This document shows positions 1 through 5,320 of a DNA stretch of 5,342 nt, one piece after another. Source of the stretch: an uncultured Bacillota bacterium (GTDB lineage Bacteria; Bacillota; Clostridia; Tissierellales; Tepidimicrobiaceae); NCBI GenBank assembly GCA_937967955.1, contig CALBUB010000035.1, positions 1 through 5,342 of the forward strand. The letters are read 5' to 3'. The notes under the pieces were generated by a model. It did no database searches. It saw nothing but the letters and a program-made list of their open reading frames with translations, and was not told the DNA's origin. Within the stretch, counting starts at the first letter, position 1; every line of letters starts with the position of its first letter. The position numbers and the translations under genes were made by a program.

Positions 1-167
1 CCCTCCCTGTGGATGGCCACCACTATTACCGTTTTTGTATAGTCAAAATTTTGAGTATCAGTACCTACCGAAATCTTATAATTACTGTGAGGAGACTTCT
101 TTATGAAATCCTTTATTATCCTTATCATCCTTTCATAGGAAACCTTCCCATAGGTGGGACTATACAT
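1..167 (-). CDS. YkuK/DUF458-type RNase H-like protein, N-terminal part (cut by window edge)
   Basis: The minus strand reads an open frame from an ATG at 167-165 to the left edge of the window (55 full codons, no stop). The product begins MYSPTYGKVSYERMI and continues to a KISVGTDTQ stretch (residues 31-39) and a hydrophobic strand, VIVVAIHR. The opening 'SPT.GK' followed by an amphipathic helix and a 'GTD(S/T)Q' strand end is the pattern of the YkuK/DUF458 family, predicted to have an RNase H-like fold; Asp37 would be the first acidic active-site residue. Family members are about 150-170 residues, so roughly two thirds lie outside the window. A GGAG ribosome binding site (179-176) sits 8 bases before the ATG. 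The family has no firmly established substrate, and the name rests on the N-terminal pattern recognised by eye. Confidence 0.72.
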   Translation of the reverse strand, partial: MYSPTYGKVSYERMIRIIKDFIKKSPHSNYKISVGTDTQNFDYTKTVIVVAIHRE

Positions 168-348
168 ATAATCATCTCCAATTAGTCATTTACTATATCC
201 AGCAAATGACCTATATTTTATTAAACAAATAGATAACAATTAATCATCCATATAAGTATTTTATGTCTATATTTCTACAAATTAACCATATCTCCTTCAA
301 TTATTGTGTTTTTTTGACGTAAATATTAACATGCCAATTATTAGAAAA
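168..348 (-). other. Intergenic leader region upstream of the YkuK-type gene
   Basis: This AT-rich stretch holds no gene I can support. Read on the minus strand, it contains a strong Shine-Dalgarno-like GAAGGAGAT (plus positions 298-291) followed only by a five-codon reading frame (289-275, encoding MVNL). It also contains an AT-rich region with a possible weak promoter (TTAATT, 17-base spacer, TAAAAT) and a 7-bp inverted repeat at 185-210 just before the ribosome binding site of the YkuK-type gene. The promoter is not certain because the composition makes chance matches likely. Confidence 0.4.
185..210. repeat. Inverted repeat GTCATTT/AAATGAC upstream of the YkuK-type gene
   Basis: GTCATTT at 185-191 is the exact reverse complement of AAATGAC at 204-210, with 12 bases between. 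It lies 6 bases upstream of the GGAG ribosome binding site of the minus-strand YkuK-type gene. It could be a protein-binding operator or a small 5' leader hairpin. It has no T-run and lies upstream of a start, so it is not a typical terminator. Seven base pairs in AT-rich DNA may be chance. Confidence 0.35.
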
Positions 349-382
349 ACAACCCTATCTTCTATTAAAAAGTCAGGGTTGT
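344..382 (-). terminator. Rho-independent terminator of the four-helix membrane protein gene
   Basis: Read on the minus strand, ACAACCCT (382-375) pairs perfectly with AGGGTTGT (356-349), giving an 8-bp stem. The loop can add a short inner CTT/AAG pairing. A run of T follows directly (349-345). The hairpin begins 5 bases after the TAA of the membrane protein gene (stop at 390-388), the expected place for its transcript to end, and separates it from the YkuK-type gene downstream. Confidence 0.75.
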
Positions 383-387
383 ACTAT

Positions 388-810
388 TTACTCCTTCCTT
401 TCTCCTCTAGGCTTCTTCTTTTTTTTATCTCTAATATGGAGATTCATTAGAATATATCCAACTATTCCTATAGCAATTAATATAAGACCTTTTAAAACTG
501 TCAAGTAACCTTCTTTCTGATATACTGAATAAGCAATGGGCACTGCTGTAGATGGAATAGCTGCTAAAATGAGTATGAAAAAAACATCCCTTATTAAATA
601 TGGAAAGCGTTCAAATAAATCCTTATCATACATAGAAAAATATCTTATTACAAAACCTATAGGAAAAATAAGTACCACTATATTAAAAATATGTTTTAAT
701 TCAGGCCACATGGGAAAGGGAAACAAAAAAGGACATATTAGTGCAAAGAGCCCTATCCACATAAACCATGAGCCTAAGGTTATTCCTAATATACTAAAAA
801 ACTTTTTCAA
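388..810 (-). CDS. Small integral membrane protein of unknown function (four predicted helices)
   Basis: This gene encodes a 140-residue protein that I do not recognise as a named family. Hydrophobic stretches at about residues 7-31, 42-59, 75-96 and 104-124 suggest four membrane helices. A basic C-terminal tail follows (KKKKKPRGERKE), which with the short N-terminus should lie in the cytoplasm. Proline-rich turns (PFLFPFPMWPEL, residues 27-38) follow the first helix. The start is TTG at 810-808: it is preceded at 6 bases by GGAGGG (822-817), an excellent ribosome binding site, and no better-placed ATG exists. The long plus-strand frame opposite it has no comparable start context and reads as low-complexity basic sequence, so the minus strand is chosen. 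The gene is divergent from the hydrolase operon and ends in its own terminator, so it is probably monocistronic. Confidence 0.75.
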   Translation of the reverse strand: MKKFFSILGITLGSWFMWIGLFALICPFLFPFPMWPELKHIFNIVVLIFPIGFVIRYFSMYDKDLFERFPYLIRDVFFILILAAIPSTAVPIAYSVYQKEGYLTVLKGLILIAIGIVGYILMNLHIRDKKKKKPRGERKE

Positions 811-816
811 AACTCT

Positions 817-822
817 CCCTCC
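817..822 (-). promoter_or_regulatory. Ribosome binding site that fixes a TTG start
   Basis: GGAGGG on the minus strand lies 6 bases before TTG at 810-808. This near-perfect anti-16S match and spacing decide in favour of the rare TTG start of the membrane protein. Confidence 0.75.
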
Positions 823-841
823 AATTTCTAACTATATTTAT

Positions 842-870
842 ATTCTAACAGCTTTATCACCTAAGGGAAA
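842..870 (-). promoter_or_regulatory. Possible promoter of the membrane protein gene
   Basis: On the minus strand, TTTCCC (870-865), a 17-base spacer and TAGAAT (847-842) form a weak -35/-10 pair about 20 bases upstream of the ribosome binding site. The -10 matches 5 of 6 consensus bases, the -35 only 3 of 6. The region is divergent, so a promoter is expected here, but the exact boxes are uncertain. Confidence 0.27.
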
Positions 871-901
871 CTGTTTTTTTGCCTTTATTTATTTATCAGA
901 A

Positions 902-932
902 TTTACTTATTAGGGTAATATAATGATATAAT
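902..932 (+). promoter_or_regulatory. Likely promoter of the hydrolase-hydrolase-recX operon
   Basis: A perfect -10 hexamer TATAAT lies at 927-932. A TTTACT at 902-907 (4 of 6 to TTGACA) is 19 bases upstream, slightly wider than ideal. The predicted start near 939 leaves a short leader before the AAAGGA ribosome binding site (949-954) and the ATG at 962. This is the only plausible promoter for the three tightly packed plus-strand genes. Confidence 0.45.
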
Positions 933-961
933 ATAAAAAAGTTTAAAGAAAGGATATAAAC

Positions 962-1966
962 ATGGTAATCAATTTTAATTATCCCAAAAAAACTATTGAC
1001 TACATTTCAGGCCATATATTCAAAGGGAAAAACTATAGGTGTAGCTATATAAGATTTAGGACACTTTATAATAATTTCTCTCCTGGTACTGAAAATGTAG
1101 AACTATACCTTTATGAACCTAAAAAGAAAACAAGGGCCTCCACCATAATACTCCATGGACTAGGTAGTAGAAATATAAAATTCATATTGAAATTGGGACC
1201 CCTACTGGCAAATGCCGGGGTATGTAGCGGAATACTCATACTTCCAGGAAACTATACTAGGGTTGAAAAAAACTCGGTTAGTGGAAGAAGCTACCTATTC
1301 CCTAATATTGATATTATGTTTAAATTTTGGGAGCATGGGGTTGTTGATACATTGGCCACTATAGATTTAATGGAACAGTTAGGCCTTTGGAAGGAAAACA
1401 ATATGATACTTGGATATTGTTTAGGAGGAATGGTAGCCACAATAGTAGGAGCCATGGATAGTAGGATAAATCATCTCTTATTTATGACTACTGGAGGCCA
1501 TTTGCCACAGATATTCCATCAATCTCCAGTAACTAGATTTGCTAGGAGATTGTTTGAAAACGGGCTTAAAACTGACTATTATTTGGAAGACAAAGAAAAG
1601 CTTTATAAAATATATGATGAGCAATTTCCTAAAGTTAAAGAAATGTCCTTTGAAGAAATAACAAAGGCTGACATCCATCCCCTTTTTAAGGTGGATCCTA
1701 TATCCTATGCTCATTTATTAGATAAGAAAAAGGTAACCTTTATTGACGCTTATTTTGATAGGACCCTTCCTGTGGAAGCAAGAAAAATATTATATGAGGA
1801 AATGGAAGGGGCTAATAGAAAAATACTTCCTATAAGCCATGTTAGTTGGTTGCCCTTTGGCTATTTTCTTGCCAAATACATGCTCTATAAATTAAATATA
1901 AATGAAAAAGAAATAAAGAAAGCCTTATTAACCAGAGAAGTAATAGAAAATCCTCTAGAAAAATAA
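962..1966 (+). CDS. Alpha/beta hydrolase with cysteine nucleophile (GYCLGG elbow)
   Basis: The 334-residue product is a predicted cytoplasmic alpha/beta-hydrolase; no signal peptide or membrane segment is seen. The oxyanion-loop motif HGLGS is at residues 65-69. The nucleophile elbow is GYCLGG at 151-156, with Cys153 where most esterases have Ser; the same motif occurs in dienelactone hydrolases, and Cys elbows also occur in PHA synthases. Asp266 (in DAYFDRTLP; Asp262 is an alternative) and His293 (in PISHVSW) complete a plausible triad. About 110 residues separate Cys153 from the Asp, more than in dienelactone hydrolase, and the helical segment at about 180-250 probably forms a cap domain. 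The substrate cannot be deduced; some resemblance to ABHD18-like hydrolases is possible but untested. An AAAGGA site 7 bases before the ATG supports the start. It is first in an operon with a second hydrolase and recX. Confidence 0.82.
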   Translation: MVINFNYPKKTIDYISGHIFKGKNYRCSYIRFRTLYNNFSPGTENVELYLYEPKKKTRASTIILHGLGSRNIKFILKLGPLLANAGVCSGILILPGNYTRVEKNSVSGRSYLFPNIDIMFKFWEHGVVDTLATIDLMEQLGLWKENNMILGYCLGGMVATIVGAMDSRINHLLFMTTGGHLPQIFHQSPVTRFARRLFENGLKTDYYLEDKEKLYKIYDEQFPKVKEMSFEEITKADIHPLFKVDPISYAHLLDKKKVTFIDAYFDRTLPVEARKILYEEMEGANRKILPISHVSWLPFGYFLAKYMLYKLNINEKEIKKALLTREVIENPLEK

Positions 1967-1969
1967 TTT

Positions 1970-1975
1970 AGGTGA
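1970..1975 (+). promoter_or_regulatory. Ribosome binding site deciding the start of the second hydrolase
   Basis: AGGTGA sits 5 bases before ATG 1981. The upstream in-frame GTG at 1972 lies inside this site and would have no ribosome binding site of its own, so 1981 is preferred. Confidence 0.75.
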
Positions 1976-1980
1976 ATATT

Positions 1981-2958
1981 ATGGAAAAATTAAAAGAAAA
2001 GATAAGAGGCTCCTTTTTTGTAATCAACAAAATATACATGCTACTAATATTCCTATTATTGGCTATACAAGATTTAACTTTAGGCCTCTACTACTTTATA
2101 ATGGCAGCTATAATATATGTGTGGAAAGTTCTCAACTCCAAATTACCTATAGAAATAGATAAAGCTTTTACTTGTAAAACTTTTGTCTACAAGGAGTTGA
2201 AAAATAGGAAGCTGAAATTAGATTTATGGCTTCCTGGAAATGATAAAAAATATCCCCTAGTCTTCTTCTGCCATGGTGGCGGCTGGCTTTCTGGCTTTAG
2301 GAATCAGCCTAATAATGTATCCTGGTGCAAATACTTAGCATCAAAAAATTTTGCTGTTGTAAGTATCGACTATAGGTATGGCTACAAAAATAGTATGGAG
2401 GATATACTCTCTGACTATAGCGACGCTTTAGATTTTGTTAAGAGAAATTATGACAAAATGTCTATAGATAAGAATAATATAGTGCTAATGGGCTTGTCAG
2501 CAGGGGGACACCTATCTCTCCTCTATTCTACTTATTTTACAAAGATTAAAAATGAGGCTAGAATGGAAGGAATTAAAGCAGTAGTAGCCTATTATGCCCC
2601 AACAGATTTAAAGGATATATTTGTTCCTGATAATAAATCGATTTTTTCAAGATTTGCAACTAGAAAAACTTTAAAGGCTAACCCAAAAGAAGAAGTAGAA
2701 ATCTACAATTACTATTCTCCCATCAATTGGGTTAGTGAAAACATGATTCCTTGTTTACTTGTACACGGAAAATTGGATAATGTGGTTCCCTTTAATTCCT
2801 CAGTTAAATTTGTAAAAAAACTTAAGGAATATAATATTAAGCATACCTTTTTAGTACACAAAAAAGGGAAGCATTCTTTTGATACAAGCCTTAATGATAT
2901 TTTTACAGTAAACATACTTGAAAGGACTGCCAGATTCATTAAAAAATATTTATACTAA
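1981..2958 (+). CDS. Membrane-anchored alpha/beta hydrolase (HSL/BD-FAE-type esterase)
   Basis: Starting at ATG 1981 the product has 325 residues. A basic N-terminus (KLKEKIRG) is followed by a long hydrophobic region at about residues 12-50 that can form two membrane helices or a re-entrant hairpin. The rest is an alpha/beta-hydrolase of the Abhydrolase_3/hormone-sensitive-lipase type: HGGGW at 98-102 (oxyanion hole), GLSAGGH at 171-177 with Ser173 as nucleophile, Asp266 in HGKLDNVVP, and His298 in KGKHSF. All triad residues are present, so it should be an active carboxylesterase acting on an unknown acyl or acetyl ester. If two helices form and the basic N-terminus is inside, the catalytic domain would face the cytoplasm; this is inference. 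It begins 14 bases after the first hydrolase ends and stops 13 bases before recX. It differs from the upstream hydrolase in motif and nucleophile, so it is not a recent duplicate. Confidence 0.88.
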   Translation: MEKLKEKIRGSFFVINKIYMLLIFLLLAIQDLTLGLYYFIMAAIIYVWKVLNSKLPIEIDKAFTCKTFVYKELKNRKLKLDLWLPGNDKKYPLVFFCHGGGWLSGFRNQPNNVSWCKYLASKNFAVVSIDYRYGYKNSMEDILSDYSDALDFVKRNYDKMSIDKNNIVLMGLSAGGHLSLLYSTYFTKIKNEARMEGIKAVVAYYAPTDLKDIFVPDNKSIFSRFATRKTLKANPKEEVEIYNYYSPINWVSENMIPCLLVHGKLDNVVPFNSSVKFVKKLKEYNIKHTFLVHKKGKHSFDTSLNDIFTVNILERTARFIKKYLY

Positions 2959-2962
2959 AGTT

Positions 2963-2968
2963 GGTGAT
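2963..2968 (+). promoter_or_regulatory. Ribosome binding site deciding the recX start
   Basis: GGTGAT ends 3 bases before ATG 2972. The earlier in-frame TTG at 2918 lies within the upstream hydrolase gene, and the 18 residues it would add do not resemble the RecX N-terminus. The ATG is therefore the start. Confidence 0.7.
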
Positions 2969-2971
2969 ATT

Positions 2972-3583
2972 ATGCTCATTACAAAAATTGAACCACAAAA
3001 AAATCCAGATAGGGTAAATGTATATATAGATGGAAAATTTGCCTTTGGAATATTAAAAGAAATACAGTTAAAATATTCCCTAGATGAAAATATGGAAATA
3101 GATAAAGACTTTATTAAAGACGTGCTATTGGAGGAAGAAAAGCTTAAAGCTAAAAATAAGGCATTAAGGTTCCTCTCCTATCAAAGGCGTTCTACTAAAG
3201 AGGTAAAGGACAAGCTGGAAAGAGAAGGCTTTGAGACTTTTATAATTGAAGAAACTATTGCTTATTTAAAAAGTTACAATTTATTAGACGATCTAGAATA
3301 TGCTAAGGCCTTTATGGAAGCAAAAGCAAGACAAAATAAATATGGTCCTGAAAGGATTAAGTTTGAGCTATATAAAAAAGGGATTCCTAGGGAAATAATA
3401 GATAAAGTTTTGGAAGAATATCCAGATGAATATTCTATTGCATATAATTTGGCCCTAAAAAAGAAAAAAACTTATAAAACTAATGACAGAAGAGTCCTCT
3501 ATGGCAAACTAGGAAATTTTCTACAACAAAAAGGCTTTACTTACGATTGTATTTTAAGGGTATTAGAAGATATATTAGAATAA
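2972..3583 (+). CDS. recX: Regulatory protein RecX
   Basis: This 203-residue product is RecX, a cytoplasmic modulator that binds RecA filaments and usually restrains recombinase and coprotease activity. The N-terminal region (residues 1-45, LITKIEPQ to VNVYIDGKFAFGI) is the beta-rich extension typical of Firmicute RecX. Three tandem helical repeats follow: ALRFLSYQRRSTKEVKDKL (64-82), LDDLEYAKAFMEAKAR with GPERIKFELYKKGI (105-138), and GNFLQQKGFTYDCILRVL at the C-terminus (181-198). Length is normal for the family. It is the last gene of a tight operon behind two hydrolases, 13 bases after the second. No recA is visible in the window, so it appears separated from its partner gene, and expression should follow the operon promoter. 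No LexA-type site was seen in front of it. Confidence 0.93.
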   Translation: MLITKIEPQKNPDRVNVYIDGKFAFGILKEIQLKYSLDENMEIDKDFIKDVLLEEEKLKAKNKALRFLSYQRRSTKEVKDKLEREGFETFIIEETIAYLKSYNLLDDLEYAKAFMEAKARQNKYGPERIKFELYKKGIPREIIDKVLEEYPDEYSIAYNLALKKKKTYKTNDRRVLYGKLGNFLQQKGFTYDCILRVLEDILE

Positions 3584-3587
3584 ATAA

Positions 3588-3622
3588 AGAGGTAAATATA
3601 GAATTTATCTATATTTACCTCT
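3588..3622. terminator. Shared hairpin terminator between convergent recX and vanW-like genes
   Basis: AGAGGTAAATATAGA (3588-3602) is a perfect reverse complement of 3608-3622, giving a 15-bp stem with a 5-base loop. It starts 4 bases after the recX stop and 7 bases after the vanW-like stop on the other strand. Downstream on the minus strand the sequence is T-rich (TTTATTTATTC), which suits termination of the vanW-like transcript. On the plus strand no T-run follows, so termination of the recX transcript may be weaker. Confidence 0.8.
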
Positions 3623-3629
3623 AAGCATA

Positions 3630-4553
3630 CTAATTTTGCCCTTCTCCTACCTCTATTATTTCAGGCAATGGATGGTAGCTGCTTATACCTAAATTTTTAG
3701 TTTTCACCTCTCCATTTTCATATCTGATTATAACTTTAGATTCAACAGTAGCCCCCTTTATTCCCTTTATTACAACTTTCTTCTCCCCTTCTTTTAACTC
3801 TGGCTTTGTTCTATAGTAAGTGGGATATTCTATAGTATTTAAAATATTATGACTCCACTCTACTTCTGGTCCTTTTTCTTGGCCATAAAAGCCAATGTAT
3901 AATCTATCCCCTATTAGTTCAGACCAAATCAATATTGGATAAGCTTTATTGTTCCTAAAGCGAAAATCCTTATAGCCATAAGCTACAGTAGCATCCTGGC
4001 CATAGGGTACATAGTTTACAGGCATAGAATGGTTATGCCTTTCTATTATTTCTAAGTCACTTAATATTGCCACATTATATAAAGTTGTAGCTATCTTACA
4101 TACTCCCCCACCTTCAGTTTCAACTAAATTTGGTCCTGCAAAGGAAGTACCTAGTTTATAGCCTCTTTCCTTAGTATAAGGTCCTATTTGTTCATTTTGA
4201 GAAAAGATCTCATTAGGCGGCACTAAAATACCCTTTACCGAACTGGCTGCCAATCTTACATTGTGCTCTTCTCCTGGTAAAGGCTCTACCAATACGGAAC
4301 AAAAAGCTGCCATTAAAACTGGAGTATTGTACTCTTTTTGTGCCTTTAAAAAATCCTCGTCATATTGCCAAGGAAGATTTTCTACAGGGCCAGATGTATT
4401 AGGAAGGTCTATTTCATGTTTTTCTATATCATCTGCCTGTATTTCTACTGGCTTTTCTTCAATACCTTCTGCAGCTTTATTAGGATTATATGATTCCAAA
4501 GCCAGCAGCATAGCTAAATTAGCCATAATAGCTGATATTTTATCTTTAAACAT
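3630..4553 (-). CDS. VanW family protein with G5-like C-terminal domain
   Basis: Using the ATG at 4553 the product has 307 residues. Residues 1-20 carry Lys residues and a short hydrophobic stretch (ISAIMANLAMLLAL) that may be a weak signal or anchor, followed by an acidic, probably disordered linker to about residue 60. Residues about 95-225 form a VanW domain: VRLAASSVKGILVPPNEIFS, then GGGVCKIATTLYN (148-160), ERHNHSMPVNYVPYGQDATVAY, and FRNNKAYPILIW. The C-terminus (about 244-302) has the GEKKVVIKGIKGATVESK pattern of a G5-like domain ending in IIEVG. VanW is named from a vancomycin-resistance cluster, but its biochemical role is not established. Most family members of this kind are exported and thought to act at the cell wall. 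The gene stands alone, so this is no evidence of glycopeptide resistance. GGGVCK has Lys where the common motif has Gln. Confidence 0.87.
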   Translation of the reverse strand: MFKDKISAIMANLAMLLALESYNPNKAAEGIEEKPVEIQADDIEKHEIDLPNTSGPVENLPWQYDEDFLKAQKEYNTPVLMAAFCSVLVEPLPGEEHNVRLAASSVKGILVPPNEIFSQNEQIGPYTKERGYKLGTSFAGPNLVETEGGGVCKIATTLYNVAILSDLEIIERHNHSMPVNYVPYGQDATVAYGYKDFRFRNNKAYPILIWSELIGDRLYIGFYGQEKGPEVEWSHNILNTIEYPTYYRTKPELKEGEKKVVIKGIKGATVESKVIIRYENGEVKTKNLGISSYHPLPEIIEVGEGQN

Positions 4554-4559
4554 GGACAT

Positions 4560-4564
4560 CCTCC
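4560..4564 (-). promoter_or_regulatory. Ribosome binding site choosing between two ATGs of the vanW-like gene
   Basis: GGAGG on the minus strand directly abuts an ATG at 4559 (no spacing) and lies 6 bases from a second in-frame ATG at 4553. Normal spacing favours the second, shortening the protein by two residues (Met-Ser). Confidence 0.75.
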
Positions 4565-4589
4565 ATTTTTACTTTCTTTTATATTTTAT

Positions 4590-4617
4590 ATAGTATATAT
4601 TCTCTTTTAGCTTGCAA
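4590..4617 (-). promoter_or_regulatory. Possible promoter of the vanW-like gene
   Basis: On the minus strand, TTGCAA (4617-4612), a 16-base spacer and TACTAT (4595-4590) form a moderate -35/-10 pair about 26 bases before the ribosome binding site. Overlapping TATA-like hexamers follow, so the exact -10 is uncertain. Confidence 0.4.
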
Positions 4618-4637
4618 AAAATATACATAAAAGCATA

Positions 4638-4677
4638 GTTTACCCTAAAAGGGTTATGTGGTAAAATAATGGTAAAC
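4638..4677 (+). promoter_or_regulatory. glpP promoter with overlapping GGTAAA repeats (candidate operator)
   Basis: TTTACC (4639-4644), a 17-base spacer and TAAAAT (4662-4667) form a promoter with an extended -10 (TGG before the hexamer), predicting a start near 4674. The elements overlap a repeated motif: GTTTACC (4638-4644) is the reverse complement of GGTAAAC (4671-4677), and TGGTAAA occurs twice in direct orientation 11 bases apart (4659-4665 and 4670-4676). A perfect palindrome ACCCT-AAA-AGGGT (4642-4654) lies in the spacer. This arrangement suggests repressor binding over the promoter; the factor is unknown. Confidence 0.5.
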
Positions 4678-4706
4678 AAATTTTTGCTTTTAAACTCTTT
4701 AATATG

Positions 4707-4712
4707 AGGTGG
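4707..4712 (+). promoter_or_regulatory. Ribosome binding site for the TTG start of glpP
   Basis: The run AGGTGG lies 4 bases before TTG 4717. An in-frame TGA at 4705-4707 rules out a start further upstream, and the nearby ATG at 4704 is in another frame, so the TTG is the only start that keeps the conserved N-terminus. Confidence 0.75.
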
Positions 4713-4716
4713 TTTT

Positions 4717-5286
4717 TTGTACGACTTTTTCGATAGCCTATTAGAAAAACCAGTTATTGCTGCTGTAAACTGTTTAGACTACTTGGACAAGGCCATTGCT
4801 TCCCCTTGTAAAAACATTTTTCTACTTACAGGAAACATTTTTAACTTAAAAGAAATAGCTCGCCGAGTACAATCAAAGGATAAGGGCATATATATCTGTG
4901 TTGATCTTATAGATGGCTTTTCTAAAGATACTTGGGGTTTAGAATATGTTGTAACCAAAATCAAGCCTGATGGAATAATAACTGGCAAAACTAATCTAGT
5001 AAAGCTTGCTAAGGATCTTGGTGCCTTTACCATATATAGACAGAAAATAGTCGATTCTACTTCCCTTAGTGAAGGAATAATAAATATTAAAACTTCCCGC
5101 CCCCATGTGGTGGAACTATTACCTGGAATAATCCCTAAAATTATCCAGCAACTTTACAAAGAAACTAAAATACCTATAGTTGCCAGTGGTCTAGTTTCAG
5201 ATAGGGAGGATGCTTTAACTAGTTTAAATGCAGGAGCAATAGGTATAGTAACTTCAAAAGAACATATATGGCATATGTATAAATAA
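4717..5286 (+). CDS. glpP: Glycerol-3-phosphate-responsive antiterminator GlpP
   Basis: The 189-residue product matches GlpP along its full length. In Bacillus this cytoplasmic RNA-binding protein, when bound to glycerol-3-phosphate, prevents termination in the leaders of glpD and glpFK mRNAs and stabilises the glpD message. Recognisable blocks are KPVIAAVNCLDYLDKAI (11-27), NIFLLTGNIFNLKEI (33-47), CVDLIDGFSKD (61-71), PDGIITGKTNLVKLAKDLG (84-102), VELLPGIIPKII (132-143) and ASGLVSDREDALTSLNAGAIGI (156-177). The last blocks are the phosphate-binding loops expected of its TIM-barrel-like fold. The start is TTG after AGGTGG. It has its own extended -10 promoter and a terminator 2 bases after its stop. 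No glpF, glpK or glpD gene is visible, so its targets must lie elsewhere or past the right edge. Confidence 0.93.
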   Translation: MYDFFDSLLEKPVIAAVNCLDYLDKAIASPCKNIFLLTGNIFNLKEIARRVQSKDKGIYICVDLIDGFSKDTWGLEYVVTKIKPDGIITGKTNLVKLAKDLGAFTIYRQKIVDSTSLSEGIINIKTSRPHVVELLPGIIPKIIQQLYKETKIPIVASGLVSDREDALTSLNAGAIGIVTSKEHIWHMYK

Positions 5287-5287
5287 T

Positions 5288-5320
5288 AAAAGATGAGCAA
5301 GAAATTCTTGCTCATCTTTT
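5288..5320. terminator. Strong hairpin terminator after glpP, probably bidirectional
   Basis: AAAAGATGAGCAAGA (5288-5302) and TCTTGCTCATCTTTT (5306-5320) form a perfect 15-bp stem with a 3-base loop, starting just after the glpP stop codon. The right arm ends in TTTT, the T tract of a Rho-independent terminator for glpP. On the minus strand the hairpin ends in CTTTT followed by ATTATTTAT, so it could also end a convergent transcript entering from the right edge. Confidence 0.88.

Noticed and set aside
307..337. Plus-strand promoter-like TTGACG with a TATTAG downstream
   Set aside because: The spacer is 19 bases, the -10 is poor, and no plus-strand gene follows; likely chance in AT-rich DNA.
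536..913. 125-codon plus-strand frame opposite the four-helix membrane protein
   Set aside because: It has no convincing ribosome binding site, its product is low-complexity and basic, and the opposite strand has a coherent hydrophobic protein with GGAGGG and a terminator.
962..2958. Tandem duplication of one hydrolase gene
   Set aside because: The two proteins share only the general fold: one has GYCLGG and HGLGS without membrane segments, the other GLSAGGH and HGGGW with an N-terminal membrane region.
2918..2971. N-terminally extended RecX starting at TTG 2918
   Set aside because: The extension lies within the upstream hydrolase gene and has no family resemblance, while ATG 2972 has its own GGTGAT site.
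3630..4553. Vancomycin-resistance island suggested by the VanW domain
   Set aside because: No vanR/S/H/A/X or other resistance gene is present; VanW-domain proteins with G5-like tails are common in Gram-positive chromosomes outside resistance clusters.
4261..4593. 110-codon plus-strand frame opposite the vanW-like gene
   Set aside because: It overlaps a well-supported VanW coding region, is Ser/Cys-rich in the manner of an antisense translation, and runs into the vanW-like promoter region.
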